From positions 33,293,508 through 33,357,507 of the forward strand of contig NC_079202.1 of assembly GCF_026745355.1 (NCBI RefSeq): a stretch of DNA of 64,000 nucleotides, given 5' to 3'. This DNA is from Beta vulgaris subsp. vulgaris. Lineage: Eukaryota; Streptophyta; Magnoliopsida; Caryophyllales; Amaranthaceae. Position 1 is the stretch's first letter. The number at the start of each line of letters is the position of its first letter. The notes beneath the pieces are model-generated. The model did not search any database and had not been told where the DNA came from. It was given only the letters and a program-made list of their open reading frames with translations. The translations under genes and the position numbers were made by a program. Positions 10,978 to 23,040 of the stretch are shown in pieces.

Positions 10978-11276
10978 ACTTAAAGATATTTTAGTTTTAT
11001 AATTATCTTATATTCCTATACTGATCAATATCTATGATACTTCAATAACATATATTCAAATTCAACTAGGAAAAAAAATCACATTTGCCCCGCCTAAAAA
11101 AAGAACAGGTTGTACATAATAATTCAAATTTTTTGTCAGGAGAGACCTTATAAAAGGTTTTGGTTGTGAAGACATACCCAAAAAAAATTGTCAAAAGGCA
11201 CCTTTTTAAAAAAAATTGGTTGTTATTTGGAACCCGAAAGTCACTTTACGGTGAAAAAAGTCAACTTTCAGGCATT
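10974..11276. other. AT-rich flank of the hAT element
   Basis: No gene seen. Together with the sequence after 12183 it appears to be one region interrupted by the hAT insertion, possibly the 5' terminal part of the MuDR-like element downstream; no TIR was identified. Confidence 0.3.
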
Positions 11277-11284
11277 GACTCCAT

Positions 11285-12175
11285 TAGGGGGTGTAAGTTA
11301 TTTGGTTAAAAATCGAAAACCAAACCCGAAATTACAATTCGGTTTGTTTTTTTTCTTAATTCGGTTTGGTTTGGATTGAGAAATTCTTTTTATTTGGTTT
11401 TCGGTTTGGACTCGGTTTTAATTATATAAAACCGAAAAAACGGAGTCCAAACCGAAATTTCAGATGTGGGCTTTGAGTTTGGCTGCTGTTTAATAAATTG
11501 GCCCAATATAATAAGATGCCCTCACTTATCTCAAAACCCTAAAATAGTAACTCCCGTATTCTTTAACTTCCCACACGTCTCACTGCAACAATTCACTTTC
11601 TCTCTCCACATTTTCACTCTCCTCGTTTTCTCTCTTTGAAACCTCTAACAATGGAGGAAAATTATATCTTGCTTTGCTACAAAGTGCTGGAAGAAGTTGT
11701 CAATTAACATATCTTCTTTTTTGTTCTTATTTTGTTGATTTTCATTTGGTATTTTTTTCACCCTTATCTTCGTGGTATGTTGCCATGTCTGTAATTTTTT
11801 TTTTTCATTTTACAATCGGAAATTAACAGAAATATTTCGTTTTTTTATTTTTTTCTTGAGAATTACTTTTTCTAGCTTGTAGTATATATGTGAATTTCAG
11901 GCTTTGCAGTATAATGACATTTTAATTGCAAATCTAGTTTGGTTTTTAAGTTTATTGAAGATTCAGACTTGATAGTATGCGTAAGTGTTGGAGAAACGAA
12001 TTCGGATTTTAAGAATTTCAGTTTTTCGGTTTGGTTTGGTTTTGTTCATGAAAATTTGGTTTGGTTTGGTTTATGATAAATTTTGGTTTGGATTTAGACT
12101 TGAAAGTTGAAAACCGAATTTAGTTTGGTTTGGTTTTGGCTCAAAACCAAACCGAAAACCGAACTTACACCCCTA
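11285..12175. mobile_element. hAT element with perfect 8-bp target duplication
   Basis: An 891-bp element whose ends read TAGGGGGTGTAAGTT and, inverted, TAGGGGTGTAAGTT, flanked by identical GACTCCAT (11277-11284 and 12176-12183). Subterminal regions are packed with CGGTTTGGTTT and its complement, probable transposase-binding repeats. The core (about 11520-11710) looks like a plant 5' leader (AAACCCTAAAA and CT-rich sequence), with an ATG at 11651 opening a frame of only 18 codons. No transposase domain remains, so it is non-autonomous; the core may be the leader of the lost transposase gene or captured sequence. Confidence 0.92.
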
Positions 12176-12183
12176 GACTCCAT

Positions 12184-12799
12184 CCTTTTCACTTAAAAAA
12201 ACCATTATATCTCCTAATTGTCACGCGTCAAACCCAAATTCTTCTCCCATTCCACTCGCCTCTTTTCTTTCATCATTTTGTCTCCATTTAATTTCACCAA
12301 CCAGCTAAAAAATCCTTACTCACCTTCAGAGGTTCTCGCTGACTTCATCACAGCAACGTTTCTCTTTCCTCTATATGACTAGCAGATGCTGACATGGAAA
12401 AGCAATGAGAATATGGGAGAGGTAAGCAATGTTGTTGACGTGGAAATTGAAAGATAAAGAGTTGTCTGCTAGTTGGGTTATTCTACTCAAAGGGTAAGTT
12501 TATAAATTAATGTTAAAATTATATTTTATGGGTTTGATTATGATGGTTGATTAATTTATTAATTGAAATAGTGGTATCCTAGTTTGTTGGGTATTACTAG
12601 AAAATGAACACTTTAATTTCACCTAGGAAATGCAAAAGATTAATCAATTAACAATTACACCATACTTTCAATAACTTAATCAACTATAAATTCTATTGGT
12701 GTTGTATTGTGCATAAAAAATTGAAATATGGTACATTTGTTTCGCGTTCGCATACGTTGTCAAGTAGCAACATATAAATCTTCAATATTGCAGGTTAAT
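12184..12799. other. Leader region of the MuDR-like element
   Basis: CT-rich then AT-rich sequence without a long frame, directly upstream of the degraded transposase gene. It probably held its promoter and first introns; this is inferred from position only. Confidence 0.3.
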
Positions 12800-15700
12800 T
12801 TGAAATTATATCATGGGAGATATTTGTGAGCAATAAAGGTAAGTTAGAGTATATTGGGGGTCAAATATTAATGATAGAGATATTTGGTGAACTATGTTAC
12901 TTTAACCTTGTCCATGTATTGAAGCATGACCTCAAACCTTTTGGTTTAGAAGGAAGGGTCTTTGCTGGCTAAAGGGAAGAAACAATTTGTAGATGATAAA
13001 GACTTACCTAAGTTGTTGAAGACTCTAGATCATTAACAATTTCATCACGTTGAAGGTGGAGCATGATGAATAGTAAATGGATGATGATGACGATGAAGGG
13101 AATAAGATTGGTGATGTTGTTGGTTTGGATTGGTTTGATAACATATGGGATGACACTGATAATGATGCCTTGACACTTGAGAAAGTGGGAGATGATGCTT
13201 CCCAAAATACCCCTGGTGGTCCTACTAGAAATAACCCCAACTTCTTACCAATCAATATAGGGAGACCACAAAAGCTTATTGTTGTTAAAAAGCCAAAAGG
13301 GAACCCCATTCACAACAAAACCTCAAACACCAAAGATGTAACCAGTGAGGTGGAGATAAATGAATTTAGTGAGCAATGTGTAAATGAGCTTGACGAAATA
13401 TATATTGAGGCTGAAGATGATGAAGATAGAGTGCAAGGAGAGCCGTTTTCAGCTGGTATTGAGGGGAATATACCATATCAAATCGGTAGGGTTTGAGACC
13501 TCTTCAAACATATCAAGGATCAGTTTATGCAGCGGAGGTTCATCTAAATAAAGGTGATGAGAATGATGAAAACTGTGACAATGATATTGAATCAGAAGAT
13601 GGGGTAGTTGAAGATGAGCACAATGATGTTGATTTAGAAGACGAGGATGATTTAAATGAGGATTCAAAAGAAGAAGGCAGCTTGGATGGATCTGATAATG
13701 ATGAGAACATGGAACTCTCAATCTCTCTTTAGACTTTAAGAAACCAATTGTTTTTACCCATGGGTTACAATTTTCATTTGTTGAGATTCTTAGAGAAGCC
13801 ATTAGGAACCATGTTGTGGAAATAAGTACGATTATTATTTTTGCAAAACAAAAAGAGAAGAATTACCATTTACTGTAGATATAGATGTGATTGCACTTGT
13901 AAGAATGGTAAGAGGATGAAGTGTTTGCAATAATCCTAGGAAGTCTCCATTTACAATTAACACTAGGAAGGTGAAGCTTGAGTAGACAATACAATTAAAA
14001 TCGATAACCTTGAAACACACTTGTGATGAATTTAGAGATGGAATTTAGAGATGCTGAAGCAAAGATGTCTTCTCAATTTTTAGCAGAAAAATACATAGAG
14101 GATTGGAGGGTATATTGCAACTTGAGTCTGACATTTTTTAGGAGTACGATTCTGAGGGATACAAAGGGTTGAGATAGGCTATTATAAAGCTTATTGTGAC
14201 AAGATAAGGGGACTAAAAATGATACACGGGTCTGCTGCTATGCTATTCGAGAGTGTGGAACTAAGTTGATACCATTGTAAAATCAGACTTTTTACCATAT
14301 ATTCCCGACAAATTTTTTATTCATCATATATCCTCCCACTTTTAAAAATTCACCATATATCCCTAAATTTCTTCAAGATTCATCATATATCCTTAATGAC
14401 TAATGGTTGTCAACTTTTATAGTCATTCACACCTAATTTTGTTATCAAACCCTAATTGACCTTTACTTGAGTCGTTAACCTTAAATGACCACCATTAAAA
14501 CACCACAAATAGCCTCTTTTATCACTCTTCCTCCATAACTTTTGTTTCTTTTTTGATCTTATGTGTTGTCTCAATGTTAATTTAGGTAAATGAGTGAAGT
14601 AAGAATTATTTAAGGTTTAGAAACGAAATTAGGAGTTAATGATAAAAAAACTTGATAGTTATTAATCATGAAGGGCACGTGGTGAATTATCAAGGTGTTA
14701 AGGGGTATATGCTGAATATTAAAAACATGGAGGGTATTATCATGAATAAATTTTTTTATTGTAACAACCTGTGGTTCAAGTGCTTATTTGAAGCTTGGTA
14801 GAATTGAGAGACCTCCACCATTCTTTCAAAGGATGTACATATGCTTGCAAGCTTGTAAATAAGATTTTATCCAAGGGTGTAGGCATATTCTTGGTGTTGA
14901 TGGGTTCCATTTAAAGGGACAATTCCCTGAAGTGTGGTTGATTGTTGTAGGCAAAGATGGCAACAATAACCTCTTTCTTGTAGTTGAAGGCAAAACAAGT
15001 TGGGCTTGATTTCTTGAATTATTAACCAAGGATTTAGTATCAGTTAAAGAGTCAATAACTTGGCTCCACTGAAAACAAAGAGCTAATCATAATGTCAGAT
15101 AGACAAAAGGTAAATACAATAACTTCATATCTTTATTTCAATGATTTAGAAACATATTTTAAAGTTAAATCCACTTTTCATGGCAAATATTATAGGGTTT
15201 GTTGGATGCTTTTGCATCAGTGGTACCTAATGCTGAGATAAGATACCGTTGCAGGCACATTTGGGAGATTTTTAAGCAATTTTTTTTTGGAGAAGTGTGT
15301 AGGTTAGCCTTTTGGATAGCTGCAAGGGCTTCAACAATGGTAAATTATTGTTCGATTATGTCTTGGTTTTATTTTGTTGAGTCGGAATTCTATCACTTGT
15401 GTAAGTGCAACAATAACTATTTTTCTTTGGTATATCAAGTGGAGTTTGAGAAAGCAATGGTAGGCATAAGATTCCTAACAAAAGAGGTGCATACTTATTT
15501 TGGCCTAAATCCCAAGCAAGCATTAGTCCAAACATGCTTTCTTAAATAAATGTAAGTATGTTATGTTGCTTAATAATGTTTATGAAAGCTTCAACAATGG
15601 CTTAAAGCTAGCAAGGGACAAGTCAATATTATCAATGATAGAGTGGATTAGGAGATATGTCATAAGGAGGGATAATAGTAAAAAAGAAGGACTAGAAACA

Positions 15701-16510
15701 TTTCTACAATCAATTATGCCCAATACTTCAAAATAAATGGAAAAAGGAGTTGAAGAAGCAACTTTCTGCAAAAAATTAAAAGTAAGTAAAGTAGAGTTTG
15801 AAGTTGACCATAAAGGTGAGACATATGTGGTAAATCTGAGAATATAACATGCACATGCTATAAGTGGGATTTGATTAGGTTACCTTGTTGTCATACTTTG
15901 AGGTGTATCATGTCCAATAGGAGAGATCCAAAAGACTTCATTGACAAAGCATACACAAAACAAGTCTATGCATTGGCATATGCACCCCAATTCATGCCAA
16001 GCCTGGTATTAGCTAGTGGGATAAAACCCCAAATGTGCAGCCTTAGCCCCTTGAGTTTAAGGTGATGTCAGTCAGACCTTCACCCAAGAAAAGGAGGAAG
16101 AAGAAAGGTGAGGGCAAGAGAAAGTGCATATTGAAGAAGCCCTTGTCGTTCGGAAGAGAAAGCCAAATCAATGTAGTACTTGTGGAGGGTATGGACACAA
16201 CAAAGCAAGGTGTTCACAACCTGCAAAGGCAACCACCAGTAATCCGGCACCAAAAGCTCCAGCCACGGATGGTCAACCAAGAATAAAAAGGGGAATGCCT
16301 CCTAAGAATCAATTGGCAAAGGGAAAATTGGTATCCTTGACTTCACAAAAATTGGGTACATCTTCAAAAAAATCTAACTCAATCCTCCAAAACTCCATAA
16401 AAGAAGAGAAAGACACCACCACCAAAGGGAAAGCAGCTCCTAACAACTCAAAGCAACCCAAAGAAGCCCCTCCAATGAAGAAGCAGATGTCAAATGTCCA
16501 AGTCAGTTAG
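12800..16510 (+). pseudogene. MuDR-type Mutator transposase pseudogene
   Basis: Successive plus-strand frames recover the domain order of a plant MuDR transposase. First comes a PB1-like N-terminus (about 12800-13020), then an acidic Asp/Glu-rich linker (13077-13730). The zinc-containing DNA-binding region follows (about 13740-14080: FSFVEILREAIRNHVVE, then RYRCDCTCKNGKRMKC). The MULE core has ERPPPFFQRMYICLQAC and ILGVDGFHLKG with the first Asp (about 14800-15030), then RCRHIWEIFKQ (15199 on). A SWIM-like segment TCTCYKWDLIRLPCCH (about 15848-15898) and a C-terminal CCHC knuckle CSTCGGYGHNKARC (about 16160-16210) close it. Many stops and frameshifts, plus an inserted MULE near 14280-14765, show long decay. 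TIRs were not identified. Confidence 0.85.
14284..14765. mobile_element. Diverged long-TIR MULE inserted in the transposase gene
   Basis: About 480 bp interrupts the MuDR-like gene just before the segment encoding GSSAYLKLGRIERPPP. Its arms are diverged inverted repeats: ATTCATCATATATCC, TTCACCATATATCCC and TTCATCATATATCCTTAATG on the left correspond to complements of right-hand sequences ending GGGTATTATCATGAATAAA. Long diverged arms suggest the Mutator superfamily. Exact ends and a 9-bp duplication could not be fixed, so the coordinates are approximate. Confidence 0.55.
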
Positions 16511-17078
16511 ATAGTTCCCAAGTTTGAGGACCCTCCATCACAAATGTAGTAAATAGCAAGAGTTTATTTTTCATTTTTAACTATGTTGCAAGTATTGTGA
16601 CATTTTCTAAATAGGACTATGTTCCAAGTAAAAAGAAACAGAGTAAATACACAATAAAAAAAAAATTATGATGTGAATTTGTGATGAGTTGTAAGATAAT
16701 TTTTAGTGTTCCCATTTTAAACTATAATGGGAGTAAGAAATTACTAGTTGAATGGATTAACGAAATCTTGTGTTAAGTAATCATGTATTATATGTATTTC
16801 TGAATCATGAAGATAAAATAAGAAAGGGATAGTTCAAATTGTTTTTCAAAAGGGCCACCTAAGAAAAATCGAGAAATGTAAAACTTGATGAGATTGTAAT
16901 CAATTCCAAAATTTGAGAGCTCATAGTGGACAATCATAATTTTTTTTCATCAAAATATTTTGAAGTTGTATTTGGATTTTATAACATTTGAATTTAGTTG
17001 TTTTTGGTCCTTTTTTTAGGTATTCGATGATATTGCAAAATTACACTACCCATAACTCCAAATCTTGGATCTGTCCCT
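16511..17078. other. AT-rich 3' flank of the MuDR-like gene
   Basis: Non-coding sequence. Its last bases (TCTTGGATCTGTCCCT) continue after the CACTA insertion as GATGGAGGTGATGG, giving a clean pre-insertion site. Confidence 0.4.
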
Positions 17079-18462
17079 CACTAGTAGAATAAATGCTATT
17101 TGATGCTGTGATATTGTTGCGATTTTACCTATACGTAGCAATATAACACGCAAAAAAAAAGAAAAAATAGAAATTGACAATATTGTTGCAGTTCCCGCCC
17201 AAAACCGCAGCAATATTGTCTAACGAATACTTTTTAAAATAAAGTGGGGCCTTGAACAGATAATATTGTTGCATGCGGTTTCCACGTAGGACTGCAGCAA
17301 TATATTAAAAAAAAAATATTTTTAATATATTGCTGCGGTCCTACGTGGAAACCGCAGCAATATTAGGCTCCTCACATATATACTCTCACGCTGCTAAACT
17401 CTACTTCACGACATTCTCTTAAAACCATCTGTTAGGGTTTTTTCCCACTATCCTTCTCTCAACCTCACACGCCTCTCCTTCTCTCTCTCATCCAAACCCT
17501 CAGCCGTTTTTCAAACCTCTCCTCTCTCCTCTCATCCTCTCACCTCTCACGTCTTCCCTCTTCGTTCACTGTTCAAACCTCACCAACGTCGTTGTCATTC
17601 ACCTCCCACCAACGTCGTCGTCGTCCACCTCCCACCGATGTCGTTGTCGTTCACCTCCCAAGCTCTCACCAACGTCGTCGTCTCCACCTTTCATTCTCTC
17701 ACCAACGTCGTCGTCTTCACCTCTCACCAACGTCGTCTTCGTCGTCATTCACCAAGCTGTCGGTCATCGGTCGTCGTTCGTGGTCGTCGGTCCTCGTTCG
17801 CGGTCGTCTTCTGTCATCGTTCACTTTAGTTTCAAGATCTGTTCACTTTAGTCTTCTGTCAACGTCGTTTTTTTGTTTTAGAATTTTCTGTTTTTTTTTC
17901 GTTTTTATTTTCATTGTTTTTTCGTTTCTTAAGTTTGGTTTGTAGTTAGATCTCTTTTTTATTTTCAGTTTTTTATTTTTTAGTATTATTTGTTCTTATT
18001 AGTCATTTACTGATAATCGTTTTTTTAATTTTGCTTTTTTATTTTACATTTTATTCTTTTGTAATATTGATGTAATAGATTTTTCATCTTTATATATTAA
18101 TAAACATTTTATCTTCAGTTTGTCTGCAAATTTAATGGATAGTGAATATGTTAACTGTTTGGTTTTAATATTTCAACTCTAATTGGAAAATGCAAAAAAA
18201 AAAAAAAAAATCTGTACCAGGTCATATTGCTGCGGTTTTGGCCAGAAATCGCAGCAACATACTGGATTTTTTCTGATATAAAAATGATAATATTGCTGCG
18301 GTTTTGTGCTAGAAACCGCAGCAATATGTTGAGATATTGCTGCGGTTTAAAACCGCAGCAATATAATTAATACCTATTGTTGTCCCCTTAATTGCTGCAC
18401 GCCCAAAACCGCAACAATAGGGCACTTTTTAACCTCAACAAATAGCATTTATTCTACTAGTG
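17079..18462. mobile_element. Non-autonomous CACTA (En/Spm) element with CCT target duplication
   Basis: The 1384-bp element starts and ends with perfect 24-bp TIRs (opening CACTAGTAGAATAAATGC) and is flanked by CCT at 17076-17078 and 18463-18465, the 3-bp duplication of CACTA elements. Subterminal regions contain many copies of ATTGCTGCGGTTT and its complement, partly as near-perfect hairpins (17262-17363 and about 18295-18365), the likely transposase-binding sites. The interior has a leader-like region (17400-17600) and a Ser/Arg-coding simple repeat of CACCAACGTCGTCGTC (17580-17760), but no transposase domain. Intact TIRs and TSD suggest a fairly recent insertion. Confidence 0.95.
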
Positions 18463-18465
18463 CCT

Positions 18466-18841
18466 GATGGAGGTGATGGCTTTTTGAAATGATTTCATAA
18501 TCCAAAATATGTTTATTTTTTATTTTTGTAATTTTTTTCATTTGTTTTAATCAAAGGTCATTGGATACTATTTTGTTTGGTTTCATCATTGAATTTGAAG
18601 CATAAAATAAAAATAATGATAACATACAATTGTATTCATGAAAATAAAAATACCATAATAAATGAAAGTGCTAGAGTGACTTTGACTCGATGAGAAAGAC
18701 TACAAATAGCTAAGGTAAGGAATCGTCAACTCAACCTAGAAAATTTTGAAATAAACAAATAAGAATCTTGAATTGGGGATACAATACTTGATCATGTTTT
18801 GATGTTTTTTTATGGTCCGACATGTAGACGTTAGATGCCCT
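18466..18841. other. AT-rich intergenic sequence
   Basis: No feature supported; AT-rich sequence continuing from the CACTA insertion site. Confidence 0.3.
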
Positions 18842-19090
18842 TTACTTTGATGGTATTTTCACTAATAGTTTAGGTGCCACTTCTTGGATCTCATCCTTCT
18901 TTTTTAAGGTACAAGGTCCGTAGTAGGCCTTATAAGAGACGACACCTCTGTTGTGAAGGCGGTCAAAAGCAGTCTCATGACTCGAAGTGAAGTTGGGGAT
19001 GGTGATAGTTCGTTTAATGAACCTTTGAGTGGCTTTACCTTTTTGCTATTCCATTAGGCATGCCCAAGTTGTAATCTCTCGGCCGATACT
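18842..19090 (-). pseudogene. Unrecognised decayed coding segment
   Basis: The minus strand gives about 80 codons with protein-like composition, interrupted by one in-frame TAG: an upstream part SIGREITTWACLME, then after the stop QKGKATQRFIKRTITIP and a segment containing HETAFDRLHNRGVV and KAYYGPCTLKKKDE, ending at a TAA (18842-18844). I do not recognise the family. Composition and length fit an exon of a lost gene or a retroelement fragment. No splice sites or partner exons were found. Confidence 0.3.
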
Positions 19091-19710
19091 TTTTATTTTT
19101 TCAAAAAATGATTTTGGGAATGAGATGGATGATTTGAAAATGATATGAATTAAATATTATATAGGTTTGAGAATAGGATGGGCTTGACCATGATGGAGAC
19201 ATGGACTGAACTACATGAATTTGCAGGCATGGACTAGACTGAAAATAAACCAACATGAAAATGCAAGCAGACTAGACTCAACATTCAGCCTGTATGAATA
19301 TATAGGGAGAAATAGACTTTTGATTTACATGAAAATATAAACAGACTAGATTAAACAAATTGGGCCTATATGAAATTATAGATGTAGACATATATAATCA
19401 TGTCTTCCCAAGTTAGTACCTGATGATAATACATAACGTCGTCCTAATTGGTCTGATCTAAAAGAGAGTAATTCAAAAGGCTAAATCGAAAATATGAGTA
19501 ATTTTAATTAAATACGACTGACATTTGAAAACACCCAATATTGGGCCTTCTAATCACAACCTCTTCGAGCATTTGCTTGGAAATCAAGGTGGCGTCAGGG
19601 GATTGGGGTGTATGTTTATAATAAACATCTAGGTATGGGCCCTATATAAGACACCGAGGGTAGCCTGGAGGATTTATTCTTCCCTGAAAATACAACCTTC
19701 CTATACAAGA
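19091..19710. other. Unassigned intergenic sequence
   Basis: Contains loosely repeated ACATGAAAATG/GACTAGACT words (19150-19350) and a TATATAAG box-like motif near 19644, but no gene or element end that can be defended. Confidence 0.3.
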
Positions 19711-20200
19711 GTGTAGAGTGTCAAAAACTGGGCCAATCCACGGGTGCACCCGCATCCGACCAGACTCAACCTACTTGTCTGAGCCGAGAGTAGAAGGTTG
19801 AAAAGCTGACTTATTCCGTCCCAATGTCTACTCGTTCCCACTTGTACCCGTGAAAATGGAAACCCACACAGATCTAGAACGACCCAAGTTGTACTCGTAC
19901 CCAATTGGATCGTGAAGTATGACCCCGAACCAACCTGTTTCTAACCCAAAACTAACCTGCACCTAACTTCACCTGCAAGTGACCCAGTTATACCTGAGTT
20001 GATTACACTTGGCCCATTAAAAACCCACCCATTATCAACCCACACCAATATCATTCTCACCCAATATCAACTCGACTAATATCGAACTGATCCATTTACT
20101 TCCCGACCCAATCCTGCAATAGAATCGACCCAAATCCAAACTGACTTAAGGCTACTCGATCCAAAACCATTTCGACCCAAGGCCATAAAATTGAATGTGA
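19711..20200. repeat. CGACCCAA-rich repeat block, left copy
   Basis: Short words such as CGACCCAA, AACCCACC and CCCAATATCAAC recur irregularly. A similar block lies at 23041-23654, on the other side of the MULE at 21570-22724, so the two may be the subterminal regions of one larger, older element. A weak terminal match (TAGAGTGTCA at 19715) was seen, but no target duplication. Confidence 0.45.
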
Positions 20201-21569
20201 ATTCCTCATCTCATAAAATTTCCTTGGTTATTTCTCCTATTTTCGATCAAACATAACAATTGCAAACTCTTTACAATATTACAAAATAATCTAGGGAAAT
20301 TCTCATTGGTAACCTTTTACTATTGAAAATTATATTTGGTAACCAATTTCAAAAGTTTATTCAAAAAGTGACCTCTTAGTTAGTATATTATTACCAGATG
20401 TGACATTAATGAGGTAATTGATTAACTTTTCCGTTAAAAGTCACTTTTAAACACAAACTTTTTGTCTCCTCCTTCAACAATGACAAAGAACTTAAACTTT
20501 CACCCCTATCCCCCTGCCAGCCCCCACCCCTACCCCTGCCAGCCCTTGTTACCCCCACCAGCCCCCCACAACAACCCCTCACACAACCCTATGGCAGTTC
20601 CCCCAACCCATTCCCTCACAAATCAATGGCTTAATTTTGTCATGTTGATTAATTTGATACTGTTTTCAATTGAGAATTCTAAATTAATCATTCTAGTATT
20701 ATTGACTTATTGTTAGAAATTCATATAAATTTCAAAATTCAATTAGTTATTAGTATTAATTTTAAAGAACTTATTAGCATAATTATTTAAATATGCAAAG
20801 TTGCAAACATCCGAACATGTTATCACTTTATCAGTTATTTGTCTATTTGTATTTTAGTATTTTTGTGCTTACTAGTTAGTAGTTAGTACTTAGTACCAAA
20901 ATAAACTATCAATTAACAACTAACTAACATTAACAAGATTATTGTGAACTTAGTGAATATTGAATAGTGTTTAACACAAAATAACAATTAGTTATTATGC
21001 TTTTAAACAAGTTATGAATTTCGACAAAATCGAACAAATTAGGATTATAGCAAGAACCGAAATCAAACAAGTCAGTCTGAGACTATGAGTCATTTTACGC
21101 CTATTTGTGATTTGATCGTTAGTGTATCAATCATTAAGCAGTATTCACTGATCATAAGTTGATTAAGTTCAAATAAATTATAAACTTCATACTTTTCATG
21201 CTTTCCTATTTTTGATTTCATAGGTTCATACTTCATCACTTCATGTCTCGCAGTCTCGGTGTCTCCATTTTCAACTCCTTTTTAACGGTTTAACTATTTC
21301 TGTTGTTATATAGTGACCTAGTGAGAGTGAGAAAGTCACTAACTAACTAAATGACCAAGTTTAATGACTTTATATAGTCTAATCATTAATCAGTATGGAG
21401 TATGAACTTATTGATTATGGTTGTTAATTGTTAGGTGTTTCGTGTTCAAAAACAAGTGAAGAACAAAAATTGTTTATCTATCTCGATTATCAAATGTTTA
21501 AACTCCAAAGTAAAAACTATAATCCTAATTTGATAAATTGATGATTGATCATTAGTCATCAATGATTAA
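20201..21569. other. AT-rich sequence with a C-rich tract
   Basis: Mostly AT-rich and non-coding. A C-rich tract (20500-20600, repeated CCCCTGCCAGCCCC) is a low-complexity block. The last nine bases (AATGATTAA, 21561-21569) are the target duplication of the following MULE. Confidence 0.35.
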
Positions 21570-22724
21570 GGATTTTTTTATTTTACCACCTTATAAGTAG
21601 GTGGTTTTACACTTCACCACCTTTTTTTTTTTTAATTTTACCAGCTTAAACTTTCCAACTCACTAAAACTTACCACCTAACAGTCTATGTCATGATATTG
21701 TGGAGCTCTTTAGAAATTTAGTTACTGTGAAATTTTCAAAGTAGATAGAGATTTAGTAAGGGAAAGTCATGTATTAGCTACTCAAGCTAGGAAGGGTATT
21801 ATTGTGTAATTTTCTTCTGTTTGTTCTTGCTGCCAAAAAAAACAAAACAAATCATACTCCGGCCAATAATCTGGTGATGGCGGGCCCACATGCCGGATTA
21901 AAAAACTTTCCCCTTGTTTTATTATCTTTCTTCCCGATTTCTTTCTCTTTGTTCCTTCACCATTTCATTTCCTTAAACAAATCACATTCTTATCTTCAAT
22001 TCCTTATCAGCACTCTCTTTGTAAAAATCATCAATAACTCCTCTTTGATATTTACACAGATTATTTTACCATCTTTTTCCTCCACTTCACCAAAAATTAA
22101 GAATACCAAAGTGCTTTCTCTTCTCCTTTATTTCGACTTTTGTAGCAAGAGGAATTTCATAGTTGCACTTTTGGTTAAGAAGAAGACTAAGACATTATTG
22201 GCCCAAATAATGAACATGAATGAAATCCAAAGCAAGCATCGTGCTAAAGAACATCATAGATGCCCCAATTTATTCCCAATTTACCAAAGAATCAATGAAC
22301 AAGAAATGCCCAAAATTGAGGAAGAACCCTAGCCTATTAAATTGGTTGGAGAAATCATAACTTTAACAGTAGCGGAATCTTCAATTTCTCCTTTGATTGA
22401 GATCAAATTTATCAAAAAATGGTAAGCCCTAACTTGATTTAGGTTTTCATCAAAGAAATTTGGGTTTTTGGAGGGATTGAAAGACAAAATTGGGGTTTGA
22501 ATGAAGAGGAAATGAAAAATCAAGGGTAAAGGGGAAAATGAGGAGAAATTAGACATAAACCAGTTAATTGGGACCTCCTTCGCCAGATTCTTTGTCGTAG
22601 TTGAGTTAAGGTGGTGATTTTTAATGAGTTAGAAACTTTAAGGTGGTAAAATTGGAAAAAAAAAACAAAAGGTGGTAAAGTGTAAAACAGTCTACTTATA
22701 AGGTGATAAAAATAAAAAAAATCC
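21570..22724. mobile_element. Long-TIR MULE with 9-bp target duplication
   Basis: A 1155-bp element with terminal inverted repeats of over 100 bp (GGATTTTTTTATTTTACC on the left; GGATTTTTTTTATTTTTATC, inverted, on the right), flanked by AATGATTAA at 21561-21569 and 22725-22733. The 9-bp duplication and long arms are diagnostic of Mutator-like elements. Between the arms lie roughly 800-900 bp of unique sequence (about 21700-22570) without transposase domains, an arrangement also seen in gene-fragment-carrying Pack-MULEs. The interior has an open frame at 21802-22332 without recognisable homology. Confidence 0.9.
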
Positions 22725-22733
22725 AATGATTAA

Positions 22734-23040
22734 GCACTTTAAAGTTTAAATCTTTAATGTATATGTATTAATGAAAACATGCAATAAAGTCAATACACCA
22801 ATAACCATTAGCCAATAATATAGTTAAGTCTTAGTTTAGTTTATTAACTTTAAAAAGTAGTAATATAAGTATGAATGTATATTGTATTATCACAATGATT
22901 CAATATTCCAATCACATGTTAATTGTTATAACTTTCGATTTTACTATAACTTAATGTATATGAAAAATAATTATAATTGTATTTTATGATTTTATTGATA
23001 ATTCGTTAACAAAATTTAATCTAACCATTTGCGATAATAT
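22734..23040. other. AT-rich intergenic sequence
   Basis: Nothing recognised apart from AT-rich low complexity. Confidence 0.3.

Noticed and set aside
12184..17078. TIRs of the MuDR-like element
   Set aside because: Several candidate ends were compared but no convincing inverted pair or 9-bp duplication emerged.
17592..17945. Ser/Arg-rich open frame inside the CACTA element
   Set aside because: Encoded by simple CACCAACGTCGTCGTC repeats and CT-rich DNA; no domain.
21802..22332. 176-codon frame inside the MULE
   Set aside because: Low-complexity Phe/Leu/Ser composition in AT-rich DNA; kept only as part of the MULE interior.
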